DNA from: Lutibacter sp.
Lineage (GTDB): Bacteria > Bacteroidota > Bacteroidia > Flavobacteriales > Flavobacteriaceae
Assembly (NCBI GenBank): GCA_030748365.1
Contig: JASMME010000090.1
Span: 1-6,058, forward strand
Length of the DNA stretch: 6,058 bases
Direction: 5' to 3'
Shown here: positions 1 to 6,019 of the stretch, one piece after another
Layout of the letters: each line of letters opens with the position of its first letter
Numbering within the stretch: the first letter of the stretch is position 1
Position numbers and translations under genes: made by a program
The notes under the pieces: model-generated
What the model was told of the DNA's origin: nothing
The model's database searches: none
Seen by the model: only the letters and a program-made list of their open reading frames with translations

Positions 1-187
1 TTAAAGGGGTTTCTGCACAACCAAGCGCGTCTTGTAAATGCCGCATCGCCCTAGGCATACGCGAAGAAATCAATACAAAAGGAATCGGAGCGATACGCCG
101 AACCGCAGCAAGGGTCGCTGTGGAGAGTTCCCGTGTTTTGTTTAACAAGGTTCCGTCGATATCACTACAAACCAACTGATAGTTCAT
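1..187 (-). CDS. HAD-superfamily hydrolase, Cof-type (partial, 3' end outside window)
   Basis: The first 62 codons of a gene that runs off the left edge are visible; I translated them by hand from the ATG at 187-185. The N-terminus has the HAD motif I as DIDGTLL, with the nucleophile Asp9 and the acid/base Asp11. A short strand then ends in ISSR (residues 40-43), which fits motif II (a Ser/Thr followed by Arg, often TGR in this branch). The short distance between the two motifs means there is no C1 cap between them, which fits the Cof/YidA-like class IIB phosphatases that carry a C2 cap further on. These enzymes dephosphorylate small phosphorylated metabolites (sugar phosphates, FMN, PLP) in the cytoplasm; the substrate cannot be told from this fragment. 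It lies 90 bp downstream of rsmI on the same strand, so read-through is possible, though a weak promoter may lie in the gap. Confidence 0.85.
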   Translation of the reverse strand, partial: MNYQLVCSDIDGTLLNKTRELSTATLAAVRRIAPIPFVLISSRMPRAMRHLQDALGCAETPL

Positions 188-210
188 GTCTATTGTTTTT
201 TGTCAGGCCG

Positions 211-218
211 TAAAAGTA
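211..218 (-). promoter_or_regulatory. possible -7 box of the HAD gene
   Basis: On the minus strand TACTTTTA lies 23 bases before the HAD start codon and matches the Bacteroidota consensus TAnnTTTG at all fixed positions but the last. No TTG is present at the usual 17-23-base distance upstream, only a run of T (minus strand, about 239-233). It is a weak call, and transcription from rsmI could serve instead. Confidence 0.3.
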
Positions 219-277
219 AGGAAATGCTTTGTAAAAAAAGGCGGGATTGGCTTGAGAAATAAGGTCTTTTAGCGGAG

Positions 278-979
278 CTATAGCTTGCGTTTTTGTTTGG
301 AAGCTGTTGGTTTTCCCGCTAGGATAATTACAAACTCCCCCTTGGGGGTTTTGTCTTGGAAATGAACGATTACTTCCTGCAAAGTGCCCCTGACGGTCTC
401 CTCGAAGAGTTTGCTGAGTTCACGAGAGACTGATACCCGACGGTCTGCACCGAGATAATCGGAAAAATGACCCAGGGTTTTCAGTAGTTTATGGGGCGAT
501 TCATAACAAACAATGGTCCTCGGCTCTTCTGCCAGTATCTGCAGGCGGGTCTGCCGCCCTTTTTTAACAGGTAAAAACCCTTCGAACACAAATTTATCAC
601 TGGGTAGACCGCTGTTGACCAGTGCTGGTACAAAGGCGGTGGCACCCGGCAAACACTCGATGGCAATCTGATGGTCTATACAGGCCCGTGTTAATAGGAA
701 TCCCGGATCCGAAATGGCCGGTGTCCCCGCATCGGAGATCAGGGCCAGGGTTTCCCCCTGTTGGAGGCGCTGAATAATCCTGTCTAGTTTTTGATGCTCA
801 TTGTGCATATGATAAGACTGCATAGGGGTCTCAATCTGGTAGTGCTTTAAGAGCTTAGCACTGGTGCGGGTATCTTCTGCTAGGATACCATCTACCTGCT
901 GTAAAACCTCCACAGCCCTAAAGGTCAGGTCCTTTAAATTTCCAATGGGGGTGGGCACCAAATACAGGCTTGTTTTCAA
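278..979 (-). CDS. rsmI: 16S rRNA (cytidine1402-2'-O)-methyltransferase RsmI
   Basis: RsmI uses S-adenosylmethionine to methylate the ribose 2'-O of C1402 in the decoding centre of 16S rRNA, which tunes start-codon choice and fidelity in the 30S subunit. The tetrapyrrole-methylase fold is clear from its motifs in order: VPTPIGNL (8-15), AEDTR (34-38), SDAGTPAISDPG (82-93, SAM-binding loop), LPGATA (110-115), ESPHK (160-164), SRELSKLFEE (185-194) and GEFV (214-217). At 233 residues it is complete but shorter than the E. coli protein (about 286), lacking the C-terminal extra domain, as I expect in Bacteroidota. The start is TTG (979-977): the first in-frame upstream stop is six codons away with no ATG between, and the conserved LYLVPTPIGN begins at residue 5. 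It diverges from aspS and has its own -7 box 25 bases upstream. The C-terminus is basic (KQKRKL). Confidence 0.96.
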   Translation of the reverse strand: MKTSLYLVPTPIGNLKDLTFRAVEVLQQVDGILAEDTRTSAKLLKHYQIETPMQSYHMHNEHQKLDRIIQRLQQGETLALISDAGTPAISDPGFLLTRACIDHQIAIECLPGATAFVPALVNSGLPSDKFVFEGFLPVKKGRQTRLQILAEEPRTIVCYESPHKLLKTLGHFSDYLGADRRVSVSRELSKLFEETVRGTLQEVIVHFQDKTPKGEFVIILAGKPTASKQKRKL

Positions 980-1004
980 GGTAGACTCAGTTATTTATAA
1001 AATC

Positions 1005-1012
1005 CAAAGGTA
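1005..1012 (-). promoter_or_regulatory. -7 box of the rsmI promoter
   Basis: The minus strand reads TACCTTTG, a full match to the Bacteroidota -7 consensus TAnnTTTG, 25 bases before the rsmI TTG start codon. This would give a leader of roughly 20 nt. No convincing TTG -33 element is seen at the usual distance. The start position and the promoter support each other. Confidence 0.55.
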
Positions 1013-1064
1013 CAAACTTTAGGAAGATTCCTTTGGGAAAACAGGGCTTTTTTAGGCGATATTC

Positions 1065-1098
1065 GCGCAAACTCCGTTTGAATTCATTAAATTTGCGC
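1065..1098. repeat. inverted repeat GCGCAAA-N20-TTTGCGC
   Basis: Two perfect 7-base arms (1065-1071 and 1092-1098) lie in the rsmI-aspS divergent region. The right arm overlaps the aspS -7 box (1088-1095). The left arm also partly overlaps a smaller inverted repeat, CAAAC-TCC-GTTTG (1068-1080). The arms are about 27 bp apart centre to centre. It may be a regulator site or chance; no known operator is recognised. Confidence 0.4.
1088..1095 (+). promoter_or_regulatory. -7 box of the aspS promoter
   Basis: TAAATTTG matches TAnnTTTG exactly and lies 26 bases before the aspS ATG, implying a start of transcription near 1101 and a leader of about 20 nt. A TTG at the usual -33 distance is missing (the bases there are CG-rich), so the call rests on the -7 box and its position. 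There is no T-box or other long leader structure. Confidence 0.55.
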
Positions 1099-1121
1099 AC
1101 GCTACTTAATCGTACAAAATA

Positions 1122-2873
1122 ATGTATAGAACACATTCAAATGGGGCCCTGAACGCAAGCCATATCGGTCAGGAAGTCAGTCTGGCAGGCTGGGTACAGA
1201 AAACACGAGACAAAGGATTTATGATTTGGGTAGACCTACGAGACCGTTACGGTGTCACCCAACTAATCTTTGATGCAGAGCGCAGCCCTGCGGAAATTAT
1301 GGAGCGTGCAAAAACCCTGGGACGCGAGTTTGTCATCCAGGTAACAGGAAATGTGATCGAACGAGAATCCAAGAACCCACAGCTACCCACCGGAGACATA
1401 GAAATACTGGTAAAAGAACTGACCGTGCTAAACGAGGCCCTGGTACCACCCTTTACCATTGAAGACAATACTGACGGAGGCGAGGAGCTACGAATGAAGT
1501 ACCGTTACCTCGATATCCGGAGAAACCCCGTCAAGCAAAAGTTGATTTTTCGTCACCGGGTAGCCATGGAGACCCGAAAATACCTTTCAGCCCAGGATTT
1601 TATCGAAGTAGAAACCCCTTACCTGATCAAGTCGACACCCGAAGGTGCCCGCGATTTTGTGGTACCGAGCCGGATGAATGAAGGTCAGTTCTACGCCCTG
1701 CCCCAGTCTCCACAAACCTTTAAGCAGCTATTAATGGTAGGCGGTATGGACAAGTATTTCCAATTGGTAAAATGTTTCCGCGATGAAGACCTGCGTGCCG
1801 ACAGACAGCCCGAGTTTACCCAAATAGACTGTGAAATGGCCTTTGTGGAACAGGAAGACATCTTGCAAACCTTTGAAGGACTTACCCGCCACCTTTTACA
1901 AGAAATTAATGGGGTAAAAGTAGGCTCTTTTCCCCGCATGTCCTACGAGGAAGCCATGCGTACCTATGGAAATGACAAACCCGATATTCGTTTTGGGATG
2001 AAGTTCGCCGAGTTGAACGCCCTAACCCAACACAAAGAATTTCCGGTATTTAACCAGGCAGCCCTGGTGGTAGGGATGGCAGTGCCCGGCGCAGCCTCCT
2101 TTACCCGCAAAGAAATAGACCGCCTGATCGACTGGGTCAAACGGCCCCAGGTTGGCGCCCGCGGAATGGTCTATGTAAAGTGCCAGGAAGACGGCACTTA
2201 CAAATCATCAGTCGACAAGTTCTACAACCAGGAAGACCTGGCAGCATGGGCTGTAGCCACCGGCGCCCAAACGGGTGACCTGATTTGTATCTTATCTGGA
2301 GAAACCCACCAGGTAAGAACCCAGCTAAGTGCCCTGCGTATGGAGTTGGCCGAACGACTGGGCTTGCGAAAACCGGATGAATTTGCCCCTTTGTGGGTCG
2401 TTGATTTCCCCTTGTTAGAATGGGACGAAGAATTGGGCCGTTACCACGCCATGCACCACCCGTTCACTTCCCCAAAACCAGCGGATATGCACCTGTTAGA
2501 CACCGATCCTGGAAAGGTAAGGGCCAATGCCTATGACCTGGTTTTAAACGGCAATGAAATTGGTGGAGGCTCTATCAGGATTCATGACAAAGCCACCCAG
2601 GCACGGCTCTTCGACCTGTTGGGCTTTGGCCCTGAAGAGGCCAAGGAACAATTTGGGTTTTTGATGAATGCCTTTGAGTACGGAGCCCCCCCACACGGCG
2701 GTATTGCCTTTGGGTTAGACCGGCTGGTCGCCATCCTCGGCGGGCAAGAAAGTATCCGTGATTTTATCGCCTTTCCCAAGAACAATAGTGGCCGCGATGT
2801 AATGATCGATGCGCCTTCAGCCATTGATTTGGAACAATTAAAGGAATTGTCTCTACAGATCCGCAAGGCCTAA
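1122..2873 (+). CDS. aspS: aspartyl-tRNA synthetase
   Basis: This cytoplasmic class IIb enzyme charges tRNA-Asp with aspartate using ATP. The 583-residue length is normal for the bacterial type. Domains in order are an N-terminal OB-fold anticodon-binding domain (about 1-110, with [11 protein letters not shown] at 23-33 and [11 protein letters not shown]), the class II catalytic core starting near 125 (YRYLDIRR, 127-134), the substrate-binding QSPQ (195-198), motif 2 as [18 protein letters not shown] (219-236, two conserved Arg for ATP/Asp), the bacterial GAD insertion (about 285-420), a conserved block [11 protein letters not shown] (442-452), and motif 3 GIAFGLDRL (527-535) with Arg534. Lys84 in ESKN aligns, by eye, with a Lys typical of discriminating AspRS, while position 31 is Lys instead of the Leu or His usually cited for the two types. 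ATG at 1122 is the natural start, beginning just before the OB-fold; it lacks a Shine-Dalgarno and is preceded by A-rich sequence. Confidence 0.98.
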   Translation: MYRTHSNGALNASHIGQEVSLAGWVQKTRDKGFMIWVDLRDRYGVTQLIFDAERSPAEIMERAKTLGREFVIQVTGNVIERESKNPQLPTGDIEILVKELTVLNEALVPPFTIEDNTDGGEELRMKYRYLDIRRNPVKQKLIFRHRVAMETRKYLSAQDFIEVETPYLIKSTPEGARDFVVPSRMNEGQFYALPQSPQTFKQLLMVGGMDKYFQLVKCFRDEDLRADRQPEFTQIDCEMAFVEQEDILQTFEGLTRHLLQEINGVKVGSFPRMSYEEAMRTYGNDKPDIRFGMKFAELNALTQHKEFPVFNQAALVVGMAVPGAASFTRKEIDRLIDWVKRPQVGARGMVYVKCQEDGTYKSSVDKFYNQEDLAAWAVATGAQTGDLICILSGETHQVRTQLSALRMELAERLGLRKPDEFAPLWVVDFPLLEWDEELGRYHAMHHPFTSPKPADMHLLDTDPGKVRANAYDLVLNGNEIGGGSIRIHDKATQARLFDLLGFGPEEAKEQFGFLMNAFEYGAPPHGGIAFGLDRLVAILGGQESIRDFIAFPKNNSGRDVMIDAPSAIDLEQLKELSLQIRKA

Positions 2874-2899
2874 ATAAGCCGCTGTTTGTACGAGGGTAT

Positions 2900-2931
2900 G
2901 TTGCTTAGTAAGGTGCGAGATTGAAGGCAAC
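2900..2931. terminator. weak inverted repeat between convergent aspS and lysE-type gene
   Basis: Arms GTTGCTT (2900-2906) and AAGGCAAC (2924-2931) can pair with one bulged base and a 17-base loop, in the 60-bp gap between two genes that end toward each other. There is no T-run on either side, so it is a poor intrinsic terminator; its placement is the main support. Confidence 0.2.
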
Positions 2932-2933
2932 TC

Positions 2934-3611
2934 TTACAAAGCAGCCTGATCAATCACTTGTTTAAGACCCAGTGTCTGTTCCGGAAAGAACCCCTTTAAG
3001 ATCAAGGCCATTCCAAAAACCATCAGCAGCAGGCCCATGCCGCGTTTGATCCGGGAAGTCCTCGAAGGGGTCAGTTTCTTTTTGAGTTGCTTTGCCAAGG
3101 CAATCTTACCGATGTCAATCACAAAATAAGCCGCTAATATGACCCCGAAATAGGCCGCAACTTTCCCTGGTTCCATGGCCAGGTTTGGCCCAATCACCAC
3201 AATCATACCCAGCCAGAAAGCCAGGACCCCCACATTGATAAAATTGAGTAGGAAACCTTGAAAAAAGCGCTGGGTGTATTTTACCTTTTCACTGAGCCCC
3301 AACGGATTTCCCTGTACGGTTCGCTGTGGATCTTTGTTTAAAAACACCACCAAGCCATAGATGAGCAAGATAAGCCCTCCAAGGTAAAACATCCGCGGAT
3401 CATCCTTGATACGCTCCAACAAGGGTCGACTGCCGTAGTAGGCAATCAGGATAAATACAATATCCGCCAATACCACCCCGGCATTGAAGGAAATGGCCGC
3501 CCTGATTCCCCGGGTGATACTGGTCTGTATCAGCATAAAAAATACGGGCCCAATCATAAAGGACAGGAAGAGTCCTATCAGTACGGCATCTTTTGTTTCG
3601 GCAAGGCTCAT
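2934..3611 (-). CDS. LysE/RhtB-family inner-membrane exporter
   Basis: A 225-residue hydrophobic protein of the length usual for LysE-type transporters, which export amino acids or similar small metabolites using the ion gradient. About six membrane helices can be placed: 8-28, 40-59, 73-91, 115-140, 150-170 and 190-209. The family's first-helix signature is present in changed form: Gly21-Pro22 in FMIGPVFFML, followed by SITRGIRAAISFNAG, which matches the usual pattern of Ser, Gly and Arg after helix 1 and a Gly in helix 2; Asp50 follows in helix 2. A basic loop (KQLKKKL, 174-180) lies between helices 5 and 6. The substrate cannot be inferred. It starts at ATG 3611, 34 bp after the reductase gene, with no good promoter in the gap, so it is probably cotranscribed with it. 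Confidence 0.85.
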   Translation of the reverse strand: MSLAETKDAVLIGLFLSFMIGPVFFMLIQTSITRGIRAAISFNAGVVLADIVFILIAYYGSRPLLERIKDDPRMFYLGGLILLIYGLVVFLNKDPQRTVQGNPLGLSEKVKYTQRFFQGFLLNFINVGVLAFWLGMIVVIGPNLAMEPGKVAAYFGVILAAYFVIDIGKIALAKQLKKKLTPSRTSRIKRGMGLLLMVFGMALILKGFFPEQTLGLKQVIDQAAL

Positions 3612-3645
3612 ATAGCTTGGTATTTAAGAAGGGAAGTTAGTCAAT

Positions 3646-4704
3646 TTAGGAAATATCATCAAAATCTAGCCGAATATGGTTGCTGGCAGGATGGGCCAGG
3701 CAGGTCAGTACAAACCCTTCTTTTTGTTCTGCTTCTGAAAGGCTTGATGAGTCGGGCATGGTAGCCTTCCCATGGGTGACTTTGGCCAGGCAGCTGGTGC
3801 AAAAACCTCCCTGACAAGAATAAGGAGGGTCCAGACCTGCGTCGAGGGATGCCTCTAGCAGGGTTTTGTCTGCGGACGTTGAAAAGGCCGTTTCCACCCC
3901 ATCCAATAAAACGGTAAGCTTGCTGACACCGGCAAAAGACGGCTCAGCGTCATTGGCTGTTGAAGGGCTGGCGGTAAACAATTCAAAGTGAATCTTTGCC
4001 TTGTCAATACCGTGGTCGCTCAGTGTTTCCCGGGCAGTGTCTACCATGGCTTCCGGTCCACAGATAAAGACCTCGTCAAAGGCGGTTCCTTTACCGCGGC
4101 GCTGTAGGATATGGTGTAGGGTTGACCGATCGATCCGGCCAGACAGGGCTGGCGGATTCGTTTCCCGACTCAGGACGTATTGCAGGACAAAACGTGCTGG
4201 GTATTGCTGCTCTAGCGAAGCCAGGGAAGCCCTAAAAATTGTATCGGCTGCAGTCTTGTTTCCATATACCAAGGTAAAAGTGCTGTCAGGCTCGTTTTCC
4301 AAGACGGCTTTTAGCATAGCCATCAGCGGGGTGATACCACTTCCGGCAGCCAAACCCAGGTAATGCCTTGCCTTGTCTGCACGGGTTTCCAAGATAAAAC
4401 GGCCCGTTGGAGGAGAGACTTCCAGTCGGTCACCTACTTGCAAGTCGGTATTGGCAAATACGGAAAAGCGGCCTCCCGGAATGGCCTTAACGGCCACCGA
4501 CAGTTCACCACTACCAGGGGCTGCACAGATGGAATAGGCCCTGCGCAGTTCCTCGCCGTTCAGCATGGTTTTTAGGCTTATATACTGACCCGCAATAAAC
4601 TGAAAGGTGTCCTTCAGTGTGTCGGGAAGTTTAAAAACAATGACGACTGCCTGGGAAGTTTCCCGGGTGATCGCTTGTATTGTAAGTGGGTAAAAAGCTG
4701 CCAT
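3646..4704 (-). CDS. ferredoxin-NAD(P) reductase-type flavoprotein with C-terminal [2Fe-2S] domain (PaaE/Hcr-like)
   Basis: A soluble electron-transfer protein of 352 residues that should pass electrons from NAD(P)H through a flavin to a [2Fe-2S] cluster and on to an oxygenase, desaturase or similar partner. Domain order is an FAD-binding barrel (about 1-105, RAYS at 55-58 and GGRFS at 77-81), an NAD(P)-binding domain (about 112-235, GLAAGSGITP at 117-126, YGNK at 147-150, CGPEAMVD at 215-222), a linker (243-260), and a plant-type ferredoxin domain (about 261-352) whose cluster ligands are Cys297, Cys302, Cys305 and Cys335 (C-x4-C-x2-C-x29-C). The order matches PaaE, the reductase of phenylacetyl-CoA epoxidase, but no other paa gene is near, so the partner is unknown and I give no symbol. 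I chose ATG 4704 over an in-frame TTG at 4848, because the extra 48 residues come from the AT-rich promoter region, overlap padR, and would put a spurious hydrophobic stretch in front. Confidence 0.9.
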   Translation of the reverse strand: MAAFYPLTIQAITRETSQAVVIVFKLPDTLKDTFQFIAGQYISLKTMLNGEELRRAYSICAAPGSGELSVAVKAIPGGRFSVFANTDLQVGDRLEVSPPTGRFILETRADKARHYLGLAAGSGITPLMAMLKAVLENEPDSTFTLVYGNKTAADTIFRASLASLEQQYPARFVLQYVLSRETNPPALSGRIDRSTLHHILQRRGKGTAFDEVFICGPEAMVDTARETLSDHGIDKAKIHFELFTASPSTANDAEPSFAGVSKLTVLLDGVETAFSTSADKTLLEASLDAGLDPPYSCQGGFCTSCLAKVTHGKATMPDSSSLSEAEQKEGFVLTCLAHPASNHIRLDFDDIS

Positions 4705-4722
4705 AGCATTTGATATTGCCCA

Positions 4723-4751
4723 CAAAAATACAGAAACCGTTGAGATGCAAA
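4723..4751 (-). promoter_or_regulatory. promoter of the reductase-exporter operon
   Basis: On the minus strand TTTG (4751-4748) is followed after 17 bases by TATTTTTG (4730-4723), a full match to the TAnnTTTG -7 box at an accepted spacing. The predicted transcription start is near 4717, giving a leader of only about 13 nt before the ATG at 4704. An A/T-rich tract (4748-4763) adjoins it. The inverted repeat at 4762-4782 lies just upstream, centred near -55. Confidence 0.55.
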
Positions 4752-4761
4752 AAAAATATAT

Positions 4762-4782
4762 ATACCTAAGATTGTTAGGTAT
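4762..4782. promoter_or_regulatory. perfect inverted repeat, probable PadR operator
   Basis: Arms ATACCTAA (4762-4769) and TTAGGTAT (4775-4782) are perfectly complementary around a 5-base spacer (GATTG). The site lies between the divergent padR and reductase genes. A 21-bp dyad beside its own gene fits the dimeric winged-helix PadR regulators, which commonly bind such repeats. Its centre holds TTG (4772-4774), the predicted -33 element of padR, so binding would block padR transcription. Assignment to this PadR is inference from position and symmetry. Confidence 0.65.
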
Positions 4783-4802
4783 TACAAAATTTCTTATTAT
4801 TG
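4772..4802 (+). promoter_or_regulatory. promoter of the padR operon
   Basis: TTG (4772-4774), then 20 bases, then TATTATTG (4795-4802), which differs from TAnnTTTG at one position. The predicted start of transcription is near 4808, about 29 nt before the padR ATG. The -33 element lies inside the inverted repeat at 4762-4782, an arrangement that predicts autorepression. Confidence 0.45.
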
Positions 4803-4836
4803 TACCTGTCATATCAAAAGCCAGGCAACCTATAAA

Positions 4837-5169
4837 ATGGGAAATCAACGATTGTATAAAGGCACTTTACAGACCATCGTCTTAACCTTACTCGAAGAAA
4901 AGGGAAAGATGTATGGTTATGAGATTACCCAAAAAGTAAAAGCGCTGACCAAAGGCTCGCTGACCATCACCGAAGGAGCCCTGTATCCGACATTGCACAA
5001 ACTGGAAGCGGAGGGCTTACTGGAAGTAGAAGTTGTCCGGGTTGACAACCGCTTGCGGAAGTACTATACACTGACAGACCAGGGAAGCCGGGAAACAGCC
5101 CATAAACTGTCAGAAATGGAGGCCTTTATCGAAACCTTACAACGCATTGTCAACCTGAAGCCCGCCTAA
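4837..5169 (+). CDS. PadR-family transcriptional regulator
   Basis: A cytoplasmic DNA-binding protein of 110 residues, the short PadR type. The winged helix-turn-helix spans about 7-83: YKGTLQTIVLTLLEEKGKMYGYEI (7-30, with the family's conserved YGYEI), the recognition segment EGALYPTLHKLEAEGLL (46-62), and the wing ending in RKYYTLTDQG (74-83). A C-terminal helix (84-106) would form the dimer interface. PadR proteins are usually repressors relieved by a ligand or a partner protein. The next gene begins 14 bp later and encodes a membrane protein with a PadR-associated type of N-terminal domain, so a partner protein is the likely input. A perfect dyad over its own predicted promoter suggests autoregulation. 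ATG 4837 starts directly before the conserved domain. The regulated genes, beyond itself, are not known; the divergent reductase operon is the nearest candidate. Confidence 0.93.
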   Translation: MGNQRLYKGTLQTIVLTLLEEKGKMYGYEITQKVKALTKGSLTITEGALYPTLHKLEAEGLLEVEVVRVDNRLRKYYTLTDQGSRETAHKLSEMEAFIETLQRIVNLKPA

Positions 5170-5183
5170 GCCCCTTATTGCTC

Positions 5184-5864
5184 ATGAAACTCAACGACAC
5201 ACAGATACAGCAGCTATACCGTTTTACCCGCGCTCATTTTGTAGAACATTTTGACATACAGACCGAATTGGTCGATCATTTGGCCAATGACATTGAGCAG
5301 TGTTGGGAATCCCATCCTGAGACCTCCTTCGAATCGGCCAAAAACGCGGCCTTTAAAAAGTTCGGGGTATTTGGTTTTATGGACGTGGTGGAAGCCCGCA
5401 CCAAGAGCATGTCTAAAAAATACCAAGGCATCATCGGACGGATCTTTTTGGAATTTTTTGTGATTCCGCGCATCGCACTGACCGGACTCCTGTATACCCT
5501 TCTCTATCTGTCGCTCAAAGCCGCGCCTGAAACCACCTTGCTGACCATTTTTTTGGGAGGGTTTGCTTTCCTGCTTTACCACTTTATCAAAATCCGAAAA
5601 ACAGCCAAAGAACGCTTTAGAAAGACCCAAAAAAAATGGTTGCTTGAAGACATGATTTTTGGTGGACAAGAAGTCATTTTATTGCTGAATTTAATCATTC
5701 AGCTACTGATTACAAACCCAAAGGTAAGCACCCCCCTATGGTTATTTCTCTACGCTTTTTCCCTAACAAGTTTTTTGATACTGACCTATATCCTTGCAGT
5801 AGTGCTCCCAGCCAAGGCCGACACCTTGTTGCGGACGCAATACCCGGAATACGACCTGGCCTAG
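5184..5864 (+). CDS. PadR-associated membrane protein with HAAS/DUF1700-like N-terminal domain
   Basis: A 226-residue protein of unproven function. Residues 1-80 are soluble and helical: LYRFTRAHFVEHFDIQTELVDHLANDIEQ (11-39), then a segment SFESAKNAAFKKFG (48-61) that resembles the pattern of HAAS/DUF1700-type domains (an Asp-His pair, then a 'Ser-x-x-x-Ala ... phe-Gly' repeat). Four membrane helices follow, at about 91-111, 117-137, 158-178 and 184-208, with a strongly basic loop (KIRKTAKERFRKTQKK, 136-151) between helices 2 and 3 that should be cytoplasmic; by the positive-inside rule both termini would then be cytoplasmic. The gene follows padR by 14 bp and almost certainly shares its transcript. 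Known families of this layout act as membrane partners of PadR; I infer it binds or signals to the PadR here. An in-frame TTG at 5178 would add two residues, but ATG 5184 is preferred. Confidence 0.8.
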   Translation: MKLNDTQIQQLYRFTRAHFVEHFDIQTELVDHLANDIEQCWESHPETSFESAKNAAFKKFGVFGFMDVVEARTKSMSKKYQGIIGRIFLEFFVIPRIALTGLLYTLLYLSLKAAPETTLLTIFLGGFAFLLYHFIKIRKTAKERFRKTQKKWLLEDMIFGGQEVILLLNLIIQLLITNPKVSTPLWLFLYAFSLTSFLILTYILAVVLPAKADTLLRTQYPEYDLA

Positions 5865-5889
5865 GGGTCTTTGTCAGCTTATTCGGTGC

Positions 5890-5904
5890 TTAGGGCTGCC
5901 CTAA
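5890..5904. repeat. 15-bp palindrome downstream of the padR operon
   Basis: TTAGGGC-T-GCCCTAA is a perfect 7+7-base palindrome 25 bases after the stop codon of the membrane protein gene. As RNA it could fold with six pairs and a 3-base loop, but no T-run follows in either direction, so it is a weak terminator at best. It could equally be a protein-binding site for the next gene. Its TTAGG/CCTAA ends echo the arms of the repeat at 4762-4782 in reversed order. Confidence 0.4.
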
Positions 5905-5949
5905 AACCATTTAAATCGGTATAACCCCCCTGTTTTTATATACTTTTTG

Positions 5950-5957
5950 TACTTTTA
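5950..5957 (+). promoter_or_regulatory. possible -7 box for a gene at the right edge
   Basis: TACTTTTA matches TAnnTTTG except at the last base and has the same eight bases as the candidate box before the HAD gene. The surrounding 5935-5960 stretch is T-rich. No clear -33 TTG is found at the right distance. It would serve a plus-strand gene starting near the window end. Confidence 0.25.
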
Positions 5958-6019
5958 CCTCCCTTGTGGCAATAATAACAAACCGAAATGGTTTTAAAAT
6001 AACACAAAGGCGCTATCTT

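Noticed and set aside
234..260. Intrinsic terminator after rsmI
   Set aside because: There is a T-run on the minus strand but no GC-rich stem before it.
1247..2866. Minus-strand frames of 73-94 codons within aspS
   Set aside because: Antisense shadows of a strongly conserved synthetase; rich in Ser/Arg/Cys as expected for out-of-frame reading.
4001..4575. Two plus-strand frames (120 and 70 codons) opposite the reductase
   Set aside because: They are antisense to well-conserved flavin- and nucleotide-binding motifs and show no protein-like features.
3646..4704. Assignment as paaE of a phenylacetate degradation cluster
   Set aside because: Domain order fits, but no other paa gene is nearby, and stand-alone reductases of this type are common, so the specific role is not supported.
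4748..4763. A-tract and TATATA run as a simple repeat of interest
   Set aside because: Explained as A/T-rich promoter DNA next to the predicted reductase -33 element.
4705..4848. N-terminal membrane anchor on the reductase
   Set aside because: It appears only if translation starts at TTG 4848; the stretch is AT-rich promoter sequence with a dyad and overlaps the divergent padR start.
5214..5669. 151-codon minus-strand frame opposite the membrane protein gene
   Set aside because: It lies wholly inside the plus-strand gene, has no recognisable domain, and the plus-strand reading gives a coherent helical domain plus four membrane helices.
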